Part shown: positions 44,097 to 54,361 of the stretch, piece after piece
How the letters are laid out: the number at the start of each line of letters is the position of its first letter
How positions within the stretch are numbered: the first letter of the stretch is position 1
From: Mesorhizobium qingshengii
Lineage (GTDB): Bacteria; Pseudomonadota; Alphaproteobacteria; Rhizobiales; Rhizobiaceae
DNA length: 64,000 nt
Assembly (NCBI RefSeq): GCF_027563465.1
Contig: NZ_JAPFQA010000021.1
Coordinates: 1 to 64,000 of the forward strand
Direction: 5' to 3'
Notes under the pieces: generated by a model
Told to the model about the DNA's origin: nothing
The model's database searches: none
The model's input: only the letters and a program-made list of their open reading frames with translations
Program-made: the position numbers and the translations under genes

Positions 44097-45356
44097 TCAG
44101 GACTTGCCCGGGTTGGTGAGCATGTCCTGCTCGCGGCGAGATTGCGCCAGCCAATTATACACCGCTCCGCCCGCCATCAAGACGGAGGTGCCGAGAAACA
44201 CCGAGCGCATGCCGAAATGGCCACCGGCAAAGCCGCTAAGCAAGGGGCCGGCGACCTGTCCGACATATTGGGCGGAGATCGAGAGTCCCAGTACATTGCC
44301 GCCGACGCCATCGGGAACATTGTGGCGGATCACGCTGGTGATGCAGGGCAGCAGCCCGCCCAGCGCCAGGCCCATCAGGAAGCGCAGGCCGATGAGTTGC
44401 CAGCTTTGCGTAACGAGGGCCTGCGGGATCAGCAGCAGGGCCGAGACGGCAAGCGCGCCGATGATGACGTTCCAGTGACCGATGCGATCGGCGAGCTTGC
44501 CGAGGCGCGACGCCGACAGGATGGCGCCAAGCGCCGCCGCCGACATGACGACGCCCGAGATCAGCGTGACGCGGCTCTGGTCCTCGATGAGCTGCTGCAC
44601 ATAGACGGTGATGATCGGCTCGATCGACATGGTGGCGAAACTCAACAGCATGCCGGTCGCCAGCATGGCGATTACAGGCCGTTTGTCTGGAATTTGTGCC
44701 CAACCGCCTTTTGGCTTCCCCTTCGATGCGGCATCTGTTGTCTTCGGCCGAGGATTTTCCTTGATCAGGAAGGTGGTCGCCAGGAAGGCCAGGAAGATGA
44801 CGCCGCCGGACAAAAGGAAGGTGGCGCGGATGCCGATCAGCGGCGGCAAGGCGCCGCCAACCAGCGGGCCGACCAGCGCGCCAGCCGTGATCCCGGCCGA
44901 CAGCAGGCCAAGCGCCCAGCCGGAACGCTCCTTGGGCGTCTGCATGGCGACGAGGATGGTCGATCCCGAGGAATAGCCGCCGGCAAAACCGATCAGCAGC
45001 CGCAGCAGCACCAGTTGCCAGACTGTCTGCACCATGCCGGTCAGCGACATGCAGATGGCCATGCCGAAACTGGCGCGAACCAGCATCGACTTGCGGCCGT
45101 AGCGGTCGCCAAGGCGTCCCCAGAGCGGCGCCACCAGTGCCGCCGCGAAGAACGTCGCGCCATAGGCAATCCCGGACCACTGCACGATCGCTGCATGACC
45201 TTCGGCGCCGAGCTGCTCGATATAGAGCGGCAGGAACGGCAGGAGCAGCGTCATGGCGACAAGCGTCGAGAACGAACCGGCGAAGCATACGAACAGATTG
45301 CGCCGCCAGTGGACGTTGTAGGTGCTGTCGGTCGCCGGGGGCGTGTTCTGCGGCAT
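44097..45356 (-). CDS. MFS transporter (drug-exporter type)
   Basis: The product has 419 residues with about 12 membrane segments. Motif A reads GRLGDRYGRKSMLVRA, and motif C-like GITAGALVGPLVGGALPP follows in helix 5, a feature of drug antiporters (MdtG/TetA type). The N-terminal tail is short and polar. A divergent GntR regulator gene lies 180 bases away, with a palindromic candidate operator (45400-45431) 44 bases upstream of the MFS start, so expression is probably controlled by that regulator. The substrate is unknown. Confidence 0.88.
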   Translation of the reverse strand: MPQNTPPATDSTYNVHWRRNLFVCFAGSFSTLVAMTLLLPFLPLYIEQLGAEGHAAIVQWSGIAYGATFFAAALVAPLWGRLGDRYGRKSMLVRASFGMAICMSLTGMVQTVWQLVLLRLLIGFAGGYSSGSTILVAMQTPKERSGWALGLLSAGITAGALVGPLVGGALPPLIGIRATFLLSGGVIFLAFLATTFLIKENPRPKTTDAASKGKPKGGWAQIPDKRPVIAMLATGMLLSFATMSIEPIITVYVQQLIEDQSRVTLISGVVMSAAALGAILSASRLGKLADRIGHWNVIIGALAVSALLLIPQALVTQSWQLIGLRFLMGLALGGLLPCITSVIRHNVPDGVGGNVLGLSISAQYVGQVAGPLLSGFAGGHFGMRSVFLGTSVLMAGGAVYNWLAQSRREQDMLTNPGKS

Positions 45357-45399
45357 GTCGAATGTCCTGCCCGAGCAACTCAGAGCGGCCTGTTGCTGC

Positions 45400-45431
45400 G
45401 GATACCATTTTGGGATACCAAGATGGTATCC
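45400..45431. promoter_or_regulatory. candidate GntR operator
   Basis: GGATACCAT (45400-45408) and ATGGTATCC (45423-45431) form a perfect inverted repeat with a 14-base spacer. A third half-site GGATACCA lies between them at 45413-45420. It sits between the divergent MFS and GntR genes, as expected for local regulation. Confidence 0.6.
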
Positions 45432-45538
45432 GTCATGGACGTTAGCTTGGCCGCTGTCAATGCGACCCTCTCAAACGTGATCGGAGGACGCGGGCCGCAA
45501 CTCGGTCGCCAGCAAACGGCCAGAAAACGGGAACGACA

Positions 45539-46204
45539 ATGTCGCAGATGCAGAGCGTTGAAAAACAGCTCCGAGAGATGATCCTGGGCCTCGAGATCGG
45601 TCCTGGCGAGAAACTGACCGAGCGCTGGATCGAAAGTCGCTTCGGCGCGTCGCGAACCCCGGTCAGGGCCGCGCTGCTGCGGCTCGAGACCGAAGGCCTG
45701 GTCGGCAGGGACGGTCGTGGCTGGACGGTGTCGCCCATCAATCTGGCTGAACTCGAGCAGATTGCGGTCTACAGGGAGGCGGTCGAGGTTGCGGCACTTC
45801 GCCTGACCTGTGCCTTGGCCGACAGGAGCGGGGTCGATGTCATCGAGGCGATGCTCGAATCCTGCGACGGCAACACCGCGCGCGAGGAATGGCATCGAGT
45901 CGGCATGGATTTTCACATCGAGCTGGCGCGCCTGTCGGGCAACGAATTCCTTTTCCGCGCGGTCCGTGATGCCATGACGCGCCTGTCTCGGGCCCGTTGG
46001 CTGGAGGTTCGCGACGAGGCGGCCCTTGCTCGTGCCTGGGCCGAACATCGCGCCATTCTGGCGGCGACACGCCTGGGCGATGCCGATGAAGCCGCGCGCC
46101 AGCTTTCGGCCCACATCGTCGGCAGCCGCTACAGGCTGGTGACGTCGCTCGCCAACGATCGGCGCGGTCTTCGCGCCAGGGGTTTTGCCGTCGTCGCCGC
46201 CTGA
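45539..46204 (+). CDS. GntR family transcriptional regulator (FadR subfamily)
   Basis: The product has 221 residues. The winged helix-turn-helix occupies about 7-65 with EKLTERWIESRFGASRTPVRAALLRLE, and the C-terminal FCD ligand-binding domain (about 75-205) contains the metal-binding pattern with Asp/His residues (FHIELARLSGN, and HRAILAA). This is a FadR-type regulator that senses an organic acid. It is divergent from the MFS gene, with an inverted repeat between them, so it probably controls that transporter. The ligand is unknown. Confidence 0.92.
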   Translation: MSQMQSVEKQLREMILGLEIGPGEKLTERWIESRFGASRTPVRAALLRLETEGLVGRDGRGWTVSPINLAELEQIAVYREAVEVAALRLTCALADRSGVDVIEAMLESCDGNTAREEWHRVGMDFHIELARLSGNEFLFRAVRDAMTRLSRARWLEVRDEAALARAWAEHRAILAATRLGDADEAARQLSAHIVGSRYRLVTSLANDRRGLRARGFAVVAA

Positions 46205-46296
46205 GTGCGGCGTTTGCAGGGCAGGGAGGTCGACGTCCCTGATGTGAGATGCACTTTCGGCCTCGCTTCGCGAGCGCCGATGGCGTAAGAGCGGCG

Positions 46297-46557
46297 ATGG
46301 AAAACAACCGATTTGAAACACCCGTGACGGTCAAGTCAGTCGCGGCGGGAAGCACTCAGCTCTTGCGCTCGGCCCGAGAGGCTTCCGACTACCTGCTCAA
46401 CAGCTGGCCGGGCAAACGCAGCCCCAAGCATCGCGCGGCGCTGCAAGCCTGTCATGATGCGCTGGCTGGCGACAAGCCGGCGATGAACGCCAGGCGCGCC
46501 TTCATTGCCGCGGCGCGCGAAGTGGACGTCTTCGTCAGCGACAAGGCGACGGCCTGA
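46297..46557 (+). CDS. DUF982 protein
   Basis: The product has 86 residues from the ATG at 46297; an in-frame ATG 48 bases upstream is possible but the family homology begins at FETPVTVKS. Visible DUF982 features are the LLNSWPGKRSPKHRAALQAC segment and ARRAFIAAAREVDVFV. DUF982 is a small soluble family found mostly in Rhizobiales, often in several copies. Its role is unknown to me. It is followed by an intrinsic terminator at 46586. Confidence 0.85.
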   Translation: MENNRFETPVTVKSVAAGSTQLLRSAREASDYLLNSWPGKRSPKHRAALQACHDALAGDKPAMNARRAFIAAAREVDVFVSDKATA

Positions 46558-46585
46558 CGCAAGGCGACAATCCGGATTGAGGCAC

Positions 46586-46607
46586 GGCCCGCATTCGCGG
46601 GCCTTTT
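46586..46607 (+). terminator. intrinsic terminator after the DUF982 gene
   Basis: GGCCCGC (46586-46592) pairs with GCGGGCC (46597-46603) around an ATTC loop and is followed by TTTT. It lies 29 bases after the DUF982 stop and just before the convergent small gene. Confidence 0.75.
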
Positions 46608-46611
46608 GCCG

Positions 46612-46758
46612 TCATTTCGCTGTTTCGGTTTCAGTCTCGCTCTCGGGCTGCGAACGTTCCCGCGCGGCAACCTTGGCCGCCAGCTTCTCAGCCTTCTTGG
46701 CCGCCTTCTGGCGGTCGCGTTCCTTGCGTTCCTGATCGTAGTTTGGTGCTCGCGCCAT
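46612..46758 (-). CDS. small highly charged protein
   Basis: A 48-residue frame on the minus strand starts with ATG at 46758 and stops at 46612. The sequence is Lys/Arg/Glu/Ala-rich, with DQERKERDRQKAAKKAEK as its core, and should form one long helix ending in an acidic Glu/Thr tail. An AAAGGAG ribosome binding site precedes the start. I recall similar short charged proteins in rhizobial genomes, but no function is known. It is convergent with the DUF982 gene across the terminator. Confidence 0.6.
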   Translation of the reverse strand: MARAPNYDQERKERDRQKAAKKAEKLAAKVAARERSQPESETETETAK

Positions 46759-46952
46759 ATCGGCTCCTTTTCACTGCCTTGCGGCTCTGACCCTGCCTAG
46801 GAGCATTGGCCACCAAACACAACAGCTGAAGTGAAGTGCCGGCTGTGGCGTCGATGATGGTGCGGGGCTTGCAAGATGCGCGGCACAATGGTGTAGGAGG
46901 AACCGGGGCGCCAAGGTATTGAGAGCCGCCCGCTTGTTTTGATCAGTGAACC

Positions 46953-47924
46953 ATGGCCACAATTGCGCGAACGACGGCGAGGGTTTTCTACTATGCGCGG
47001 AACTTTGCGCGCGATATCGCCCCGCAGGCGTTGTTTCGCCACAGGTTGGCCGCCCGCCTCGAAAAGGCAAGGCTCCCGGACGCTTCGGTTCGCCGGCGGC
47101 TGAATTACTACAACAAGCTGCAGAACGTGTTTACGCCCAGCGCTGGTGCCGTGCGCATCGGCGAACTGCCGTTTACGCCGACCATGTATTATTACGACCT
47201 GAAGGAATTTGCCCGCTACTTCGATCGCGGGCTGCTGATCGACGTGGAATACGGAGACGTCAGGAAGGTGCCGAAGGTGCCTTCGATCGTCAAGGACCGG
47301 CCGATCGTCGCCGACGACAGCAATGCGGTCATCATGAAGCTCGACAAGTTTCGCCATTTCCAGATGCCTGCCGACGCAACTGCGTTCGCCGACAAGCTTC
47401 CGGCCGTGGTCTGGCGCGGCGATCTCAACAATCCGATACGCACAAGGTTTCTGAACGCCGTGCGCGACTTGCCGTTCTGTGATGCCGGCTCGCACAAGCC
47501 GAACGCGCCGGCCGAATACAGCAAGCCCTTCCTCAGCATCAGCCAGCACCAGCGCTATCGCTATATCGTCTCGCTCGAAGGCAATGACGTGGCGACCAAC
47601 CTGAAATGGATCATGAACTCGAAGTCGCTTTGCCTGATGCCGCCGCCGACCTACGAGACATGGTTTGCGGAAAGACAGCTCGAAGCGAATGTTCATTATG
47701 TGCCGCTCGAAGCGGATTTCTCGAACCTTGCCGAACGCGTGGCGTATTTCGAACGCCATCCCGAGCAAGCCGAGCGCATCATCGCCGCCGCGAACGCCTA
47801 TTGCAGGACGTTCGCCAACGAGCAGGCCGAGCAGGCGATCTCGCTGCTGGTGCTCTACAAATACTTCGTCCTCAGCGGCCAGATCAGACCGGACGCCGAG
47901 GTCTGGCGCTACATCACGGGCTGA
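46953..47924 (+). CDS. glycosyltransferase family 90 (LpsA/CAP10-like)
   Basis: The product has 323 residues. It shows the GT90 pattern: a FRHFQMPAD region, VVWRGDLNNPIRTRFL, KPFLSISQHQRYRYIVSLEGND, the nucleotide-sugar region NLKWIMNSKSLCLMP and ETWFAERQLEANVHYVPL. Bacterial members such as LpsA of Mannheimia add sugars to lipopolysaccharide core; eukaryotic CAP10 adds xylose. The protein has no signal peptide and probably acts at the inner membrane face. It is a single gene, followed by a palindromic repeat. Confidence 0.85.
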   Translation: MATIARTTARVFYYARNFARDIAPQALFRHRLAARLEKARLPDASVRRRLNYYNKLQNVFTPSAGAVRIGELPFTPTMYYYDLKEFARYFDRGLLIDVEYGDVRKVPKVPSIVKDRPIVADDSNAVIMKLDKFRHFQMPADATAFADKLPAVVWRGDLNNPIRTRFLNAVRDLPFCDAGSHKPNAPAEYSKPFLSISQHQRYRYIVSLEGNDVATNLKWIMNSKSLCLMPPPTYETWFAERQLEANVHYVPLEADFSNLAERVAYFERHPEQAERIIAAANAYCRTFANEQAEQAISLLVLYKYFVLSGQIRPDAEVWRYITG

Positions 47925-47925
47925 A

Positions 47926-47993
47926 GCAATTCCGGGAAAAATGCGAAACGGTTTTCCCGGGAAAAGCGCGTAGCGCTTTCCCTTGGGAATTGC
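47926..47993. repeat. rhizobial palindromic repeat, GCAATTCC type
   Basis: GCAATTCC (47926-47933) is answered by GGAATTGC (47986-47993). The interior has ACGGTTTTCCCGGG and a second palindrome GCGCGTAGCGC-like centre. Dispersed repeats of this kind occur in Mesorhizobium genomes. It starts two bases after the GT90 stop codon. Confidence 0.7.
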
Positions 47994-48053
47994 ATCAAAA
48001 AGATGAGTTACCCGGCGGACGGCGGCGGCCGGGCTCCGCGTCGAACCCCGCGG

Positions 48054-49097
48054 TCACACGCCGCTTCGGTCGATCACGAGATCGGCGGCGCCGAACCGGT
48101 CCTTTGCCGTCAATTGCTGGTGCCAGTAGGGGTAGAGCAGCGGTGGCCGGCTGACCGCGTCCAGGCGGTTGCGTTCGTCGTCGGTGAGCACCAGGCTCGC
48201 GGCGGCGAGGTTGTCCTTGAGCTGGGCGTCGTTGCGGGCGCCGATCACCAGCGAGGAGACCGCCGGCCGGCCAAGCAGCCAGGCTAGTGCCACCTGGGCC
48301 GCCGACACGCCGCGCTGCGTGCCGATATCGACAAGGACGTCGACGATGCGCCACAACCGGTCCTCGTCGCGGATCGGCGGCTCGGACCAGCCGGCGAGCT
48401 GTCGCGCGGTCGGGCTGTCGCGGCGGTATTTGCCGGACAGCAATCCGCCGGCGAGCGGGCTCCAGACCAGCACGCCCAGCCCTTGGTCGACCGAAATCGG
48501 CAGCAGCTCGTACTCCGCCTCGCGCGCCTCCAGCGTGTAATGGATCTGCTGGGTGACGAAGCGCGGCTGGTGATGGCTATCGCTGATGCCGAGCCCCTTC
48601 ATCACTTGCCAGCCGGAATAGTTGGAGCAGCCGACATAACGGACCTTGCCTTGGGCAACCAGCGTGTCGAGCGCCGCGATGGTTTCTTCCAGCGGCGTCA
48701 CTCCGTCCCACTCGTGCAGGAAGTAGATGTCGATGACGTCGGTCTTCAACCGCTTCAGGCTTTTCTCGCATTCGCGGATCAGGTGATAGCGCGACAGGCC
48801 TTCATCGTTCGGACCTTTGCCGATCCGCATCCGTGCCTTGGAGGCGATCAGCACGTCGCCCATGCGCTTGCCGCCGAGGGCCTCGCCGACAATCTCTTCC
48901 GAGATGCCGTTCGAATAGACATTGGCGGTGTCTATGACGTTGATGCCGGCGTCGATGCACAGATCGATCATCCGGCGCGCCTCGTTGAGGTCGGTCTTGC
49001 CGACCGCGGAGAACGCACCGGCGCCGCCGAAGGTCATGGTGCCCATGGTCAGTGTCGAAACCTTCAAGCCGGAACGGCCGAGAGTACGGTATTCCAT
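48054..49097 (-). CDS. aldo/keto reductase
   Basis: The product has 347 residues from the ATG at 49097 (MEYRTLGRSGLKVS), the usual family start. This is an NADPH-dependent TIM-barrel reductase. The catalytic Asp and Tyr lie in NVIDTANVYSNG (Asp at about 53, Tyr at about 58), the Lys in LIASKARM, and the His in YFLHEWD. The C-terminal SLVIGARNDAQLKDNLAA segment binds the nucleotide. The substrate is not predictable. It is divergent from ppk2. Confidence 0.92.
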   Translation of the reverse strand: MEYRTLGRSGLKVSTLTMGTMTFGGAGAFSAVGKTDLNEARRMIDLCIDAGINVIDTANVYSNGISEEIVGEALGGKRMGDVLIASKARMRIGKGPNDEGLSRYHLIRECEKSLKRLKTDVIDIYFLHEWDGVTPLEETIAALDTLVAQGKVRYVGCSNYSGWQVMKGLGISDSHHQPRFVTQQIHYTLEAREAEYELLPISVDQGLGVLVWSPLAGGLLSGKYRRDSPTARQLAGWSEPPIRDEDRLWRIVDVLVDIGTQRGVSAAQVALAWLLGRPAVSSLVIGARNDAQLKDNLAAASLVLTDDERNRLDAVSRPPLLYPYWHQQLTAKDRFGAADLVIDRSGV

Positions 49098-49370
49098 GTC
49101 AGTCCTCGCGATTGCATTTGGGAAAGGGGTTTCGGGAAAGGCACCCCGAATGTGGTTGTCATTTGTAGGACAATTTGGATGACTTGTCGCCATGCCACGA
49201 CGGCCGATCGATCATGCCTCGCGGGATCTGCAGCGGCGGCCTGGACCTTGGCCGACTGCAATAAAACCGTCATTGCCGGCCTATATCAAGTCGGCTCAGG
49301 GTCCTTCTCCGGCCGAGGCGAGGGGGCCTGCCGGGATCACGGACGGCAGCTTGCATGCGGAGCAGCGCAG

Positions 49371-50291
49371 ATGAACGAACCCACACTGAAATCCGGGGCC
49401 AAGGACTGGCTTGAGGCCGAGCTCGCCGACACGCTCGACGAGGACTATGAGCTCGAAATGTCGGAGCCGGCACTGTCGATGGAGATCGCCAGGATCTACA
49501 AGAACGCCCATCCGCCATCGATCGATCGTATGCAATATTTTCGCGACCTGATCAGTCTGCAGTCCGAGCTGATCAAGCTGCAGTCCTGGGTCGCCTATCA
49601 CAAGAAGAAGCTGGTGGTGATCTTCGAGGGCCGCGATTCCGCCGGCAAGGGCGGCGTCATCAAGCGCATCACGCAGCGGCTCAATCCGCGCATCTGCCGT
49701 GTCGTGGCGCTGCCGGCGCCCACCGAGCGCGAGAAATCGCAATGGTATTTCCAGCGCTATGTCCCGCATCTGCCGGCCGGCGGCGAGATCGTGCTGTTCG
49801 ACCGCTCCTGGTACAACCGCTCTGGCGTCGAGCGGGTGATGGGGTTTGCCGAACCGGATCAGGTCGAGGAGTTCTTTCGCGACGTGCCGGAGTTCGAGCG
49901 CATGCTCGTCCGCTCCGGCATCACCGTGGTCAAGTACTGGTTCTCGATCACCGACGAGGAACAGCAGATGCGCTTCCTGATGCGCATCCACGACCCGATG
50001 AAGCAGTGGAAGTTGTCGCCGATGGACCTGCAGTCGCGCGTGCGCTGGGAGCAGTACACCAAGGCCAAGGAAGAGACCTTCGCCCGCACCAACATTCCCG
50101 AAGCCCCCTGGTTCATCGTCGAGGGCAACGACAAGAAGCGGGCACGGCTGAACTGCATCGATCATCTGTTGAAGCAGATGCCGTATGAAGATGTCCCGCA
50201 CGAGGAGATCACGCTGCCCGAGCGTGTCTTCAATCCCGAATACGAGCGCCAGACGCTGCCGCTCGAGCTTTACGTGCCGGAGAAGTATTGA
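49371..50291 (+). CDS. ppk2: polyphosphate kinase 2
   Basis: The product has 306 residues from the ATG at 49371. PPK2 uses polyphosphate to phosphorylate nucleotides (or the reverse). Walker A is FEGRDSAGKGGVIKRI at about 86-101 and Walker B is LFDRSWYNRSGVERVMGF. The lid-like region contains ITDEEQQMRFLMRI. One PPK2 domain is present, as in class I enzymes acting on NDPs. The acidic N-terminal 50 residues are family-typical. The gene seems to be transcribed alone; a Ppx/GppA gene for polyphosphate turnover lies far away at 14852. Confidence 0.94.
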   Translation: MNEPTLKSGAKDWLEAELADTLDEDYELEMSEPALSMEIARIYKNAHPPSIDRMQYFRDLISLQSELIKLQSWVAYHKKKLVVIFEGRDSAGKGGVIKRITQRLNPRICRVVALPAPTEREKSQWYFQRYVPHLPAGGEIVLFDRSWYNRSGVERVMGFAEPDQVEEFFRDVPEFERMLVRSGITVVKYWFSITDEEQQMRFLMRIHDPMKQWKLSPMDLQSRVRWEQYTKAKEETFARTNIPEAPWFIVEGNDKKRARLNCIDHLLKQMPYEDVPHEEITLPERVFNPEYERQTLPLELYVPEKY

Positions 50292-50351
50292 ACCGGGTGA
50301 GTGCGGAAGGCGCCGCCTTCGTCAGGCGGCGACCCTCTCGGGTGTGGCAAG

Positions 50352-50999
50352 CTAAGAGCGTTTGATGACCACGTGGGTGGCAAGCTCCGTCGCCACTTGC
50401 TCGCTGCACTCATAGCCCAGCTTCACCATATCCAGGCCGGCAAAAAGGTTCTCGCCCCTGCCAAGCAGTACCGGCGCGATCGCCAGATGCATTTCGTCGA
50501 TCAGCTTCTCGTGCAGATACTGGCGGATGGTGGCGACACCGCCACCCACCCGCACATCCTTGCCTTCGGCCGCCGACCTCGCCTGCTCGAGCGCCGAATG
50601 GATGCCGTCGGTGACGAAGTGGAAAATCGTGCCGCCTTCCATGGTGATGGGCGCCCGCTTGTGGTGCGTCAGCACGAAAACCGGGACATGATAGGGCGGG
50701 TTGTCGCCCCACCAGCCTTTCCAGGTCTCGTCAGACCATTCGCCGCGGATCGGTCCGAACATGTTGCGGCCGAGGATCCAGGCGCCGACATTTTCGAAAC
50801 TGCGCGCCGCGAACGCCTCGTTGGTATCGGTGGTGCCGCCATCTTTTCCGAGCACCATCCTGCGGAAGGTGCGGGTGCCGAATAGCCACTTGTGCAAGGC
50901 TTCCCCGCCGACGCCGAGCGGGTTGTTCAGATCCTGATCGGGCCCGGCGCCATAGCCGTCAAGCGACAGGGTGAATGCGTTGACACGCAGCTTGGACAT
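50352..50999 (-). CDS. dihydrofolate reductase family protein (RibD C-terminal-like)
   Basis: The product has 215 residues from the ATG at 50999; upstream in-frame ATGs would add unrelated sequence. The fold is DHFR/RibD-C-like: a start with KLRVNAFTLSLDGYGA, GRNMFGPIRG near the middle, a PYHVPVFVLTHHKR segment, and GGVATIRQYLHEKLIDEMHLAIAPVLLGRG near the end. Such proteins are NADPH-binding reductases with unknown substrates and are distinct from FolA and from the ribD gene at 59801. It is convergent with ppk2. Confidence 0.88.
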   Translation of the reverse strand: MSKLRVNAFTLSLDGYGAGPDQDLNNPLGVGGEALHKWLFGTRTFRRMVLGKDGGTTDTNEAFAARSFENVGAWILGRNMFGPIRGEWSDETWKGWWGDNPPYHVPVFVLTHHKRAPITMEGGTIFHFVTDGIHSALEQARSAAEGKDVRVGGGVATIRQYLHEKLIDEMHLAIAPVLLGRGENLFAGLDMVKLGYECSEQVATELATHVVIKRS

Positions 51000-51187
51000 G
51001 AAGGCCTCCTCGATAGCCGATTGTATTTCGCAATCAGTTTTCTCTAGCAAACTGATTGTGAATTGCAAGCGGTATTTTGGCACGCGAAGAAGCCAGAGAC
51101 GCTTGGCCCAACGACCTTCGCTCTGGTTCCCGGCCGCGGGCCGCCGGCATTTGCCCGCCGCGACCGGTCGTCTGCCAGAAAAGAAAA

Positions 51188-52219
<1,032 letters not shown>

Positions 52220-52304
52220 CGCCAAAACTCCAGATCGGCGGCTTTTACCACGAGCCCTTGCCGCTGACCAATGCGACACGTTTGTGCCAGCGACCCGTCG
52301 CGTC

Positions 52305-53129
52305 CTATTTCGGTTGTCCATTGCCCGACAGGATCTGCGCCGCGCCCCTTATGGCGACGCGGAACGCCTCGTCGAAGCTCACGCCACGCACCTGCCAGCG
52401 ATAGGTCTTGCCGGCCATGGCAACCCGCCAATCGGCGATCCAGCCTAGCTCCTTGTCGCTCCAGACGATGCTGCCGGCAAGCGCCTGGTCGGCGCCTGCC
52501 TTTTGGGCGAGCCGGTCCAGGCTTGCCATGTCGGCGGCACGCTCGGCTTTCTGGTCCATGCCGGAAAGCAGCGAGGCCGGCGGAAATTCGATGTGCATCA
52601 GCAGCGGGCCGGTCGCGTTGACGAAGGATTCGCGCATGGCCTGGCCTGGCGGATCATCAGCCGTCAGCGCGAAATGCCTTATACCTTGCTCGGCCGTGAG
52701 GAACACCGCGAGCCGCGGCCGCTCGCCAAGCCACGGCTTGCTGCCGAGTTCGCCAAGCACTTTGTCGATGACCGCCGGCTTGTAGAGGCAGGTGAGATCA
52801 TGCGGCCGGTCGTGCGTGCCTTGCTCGTCATGCACCGGGATGCCTTCCAGCCTGTCATGATAGCGGAACGAATCGACGAAGCTGCCGGCCTTGTCGCGCA
52901 GAGCAGCCATTTCGGGTTTCTTCGGCAGCCGCTGGTCGCCGGAAACCCTGACCAGCACCCGGTCCAGGCAGTCTTTGAAGCCGATCTGCCGGTTCACTTC
53001 GCCCTGGCCGGTGACGATGGTCTGCGACTGATAGAGCTCGTCGGGCGTGGCGGCGAAAGCCGTGCGCGGTGCAAGGCCGGCGATCATGAGCGCGAGAGTC
53101 AACAGCGTGAGACGCAAAAATCCGGACAT
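52305..53129 (-). CDS. DUF2066 exported protein
   Basis: The product has 274 residues from the ATG at 53129; an upstream in-frame region is Arg-rich and would precede the signal peptide. A Sec signal peptide (about 1-25, ending in TAFAA) is followed by the DUF2066 pattern: QTIVTGQGEVNRQIGFKDCLDRVLVRVSGDQRL near the start, and a middle region with PRLAVFLTAEQG. The function is unknown; it is likely periplasmic. It lies upstream of hemB on the same strand with a gap of about 85 bases and is divergent from the hydratase-family gene. Confidence 0.85.
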   Translation of the reverse strand: MSGFLRLTLLTLALMIAGLAPRTAFAATPDELYQSQTIVTGQGEVNRQIGFKDCLDRVLVRVSGDQRLPKKPEMAALRDKAGSFVDSFRYHDRLEGIPVHDEQGTHDRPHDLTCLYKPAVIDKVLGELGSKPWLGERPRLAVFLTAEQGIRHFALTADDPPGQAMRESFVNATGPLLMHIEFPPASLLSGMDQKAERAADMASLDRLAQKAGADQALAGSIVWSDKELGWIADWRVAMAGKTYRWQVRGVSFDEAFRVAIRGAAQILSGNGQPK

Positions 53130-53317
53130 GGCCAACCGTCCCCCCGAAGCCGTCGGCGGCCCACGGTATCGGCGCGTGGCTGGCAACGGCGGTGATCTTC
53201 GTAGCACCGGCCGCCGCCGGTCGCCAAGACGGCGGCCGATGGACTGCTGCCATTGACGCACCCATGCGCCGCCTTTAGCACTTCAGTCCCGCAGGCGCGG
53301 GGGAGGATTCTCTGGCG

Positions 53318-54361
53318 ATGGATTTTGGTGGAGGCGACGAAATTCGCTTCGAACGGCTAGGCAGAGCCGCCGTCGTCACGCTGACGCGGCCGCAGGCGCT
53401 CAATGCCGTGACGCACCGCATGGTCAAGGCGCTGGGCGAGGCACTGTATTTTTGGGAGCGCGACGACGGTGTGGATGTCGTGATCGTCAAGGCCGAGGGC
53501 AGGGCGTTCTCGGCCGGTGGCGATATCCTGCACATCTATGAAGCCGGCCGGGCTGGAAAGCCGCCGGTCGAGTTCTTCGCCGACGAGTACCGGCTCAACG
53601 CCCAGATCGCGCGCTTCAAGAAACCCTATGTGGCGCTCATCGACGGCATCGTCATGGGCGGAGGCGTTGGCATCTCCTTTCACGGGTCGCACCGGGTGAT
53701 GACCGAGAATGCCCAGTTCGCCATGCCGGAGGTCGGTATCGGCTTTTTCCCGGATGTCGGCGCCAGCCATCTGCTGCCTGATCTCGGCGGCTCGTTCGGC
53801 ATGTATCTGGCGTTGACCGGCAACCGCATCCGCTATGGCGACGCGCTGTGGTCGGGGCTGGCCACCCATACCATCAAGGCCGAGAACCAGGCCGGCTTCC
53901 TTGACCGGCTGACGCTGACCGGCGATCCGGAAACGGTGTTGCGCGGTTTCTTCGCTCAGGCGAAGCGCGAGACCGACGGCCCGACGCTGCAGGCAATATC
54001 CAGCCATTTTGCGCAACCATCGCTCACGGCCGTCATCGACAGCCTGGAACAGGCGGCAAGCACCGACGATTTCGCGGCAAGGACGCTGGCGACGATCAGC
54101 ACGCGCTCGCCAACCAGCCTTCGCGTCGCCTGGCGCCAGATCAGCGCCGGACTGACACTGTCGATGGACGATTGCATGAAGATGGAGTTCCGCATCCTCA
54201 ACCGGATGCTGGCCGGCCATGATTTCTACGAGGGCATCCGCGCCGCCATCATCGACAAGGGTTCGAAGCCGCAATGGCGGCCCGCCAGCCTTGCTGCGGT
54301 GAGCGAGGCGGATGTCGACGCCTATTTTGCCTCGCTCGGCGAACGGGAGCTCGAACTGTGA
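53318..54361 (+). CDS. 3-hydroxyisobutyryl-CoA hydrolase (enoyl-CoA hydratase/isomerase family)
   Basis: The product has 347 residues, longer than plain enoyl-CoA hydratases and typical for 3-hydroxyisobutyryl-CoA hydrolase of valine breakdown. The crotonase fold shows LTRPQALNAVTHRMV, the first oxyanion-hole block AEGRAFSAGGDI, and IDGIVMGGGVGISFHG with a second oxyanion residue. The catalytic block FAMPEVGIGFFPDVGASHLL carries Glu and Asp. The C-terminal extension (from about 225) has the GISRQISAGLTL-type helices of this subfamily. The stop overlaps the next start (GTGA), so the two genes are coupled. Confidence 0.9.
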   Translation: MDFGGGDEIRFERLGRAAVVTLTRPQALNAVTHRMVKALGEALYFWERDDGVDVVIVKAEGRAFSAGGDILHIYEAGRAGKPPVEFFADEYRLNAQIARFKKPYVALIDGIVMGGGVGISFHGSHRVMTENAQFAMPEVGIGFFPDVGASHLLPDLGGSFGMYLALTGNRIRYGDALWSGLATHTIKAENQAGFLDRLTLTGDPETVLRGFFAQAKRETDGPTLQAISSHFAQPSLTAVIDSLEQAASTDDFAARTLATISTRSPTSLRVAWRQISAGLTLSMDDCMKMEFRILNRMLAGHDFYEGIRAAIIDKGSKPQWRPASLAAVSEADVDAYFASLGERELEL

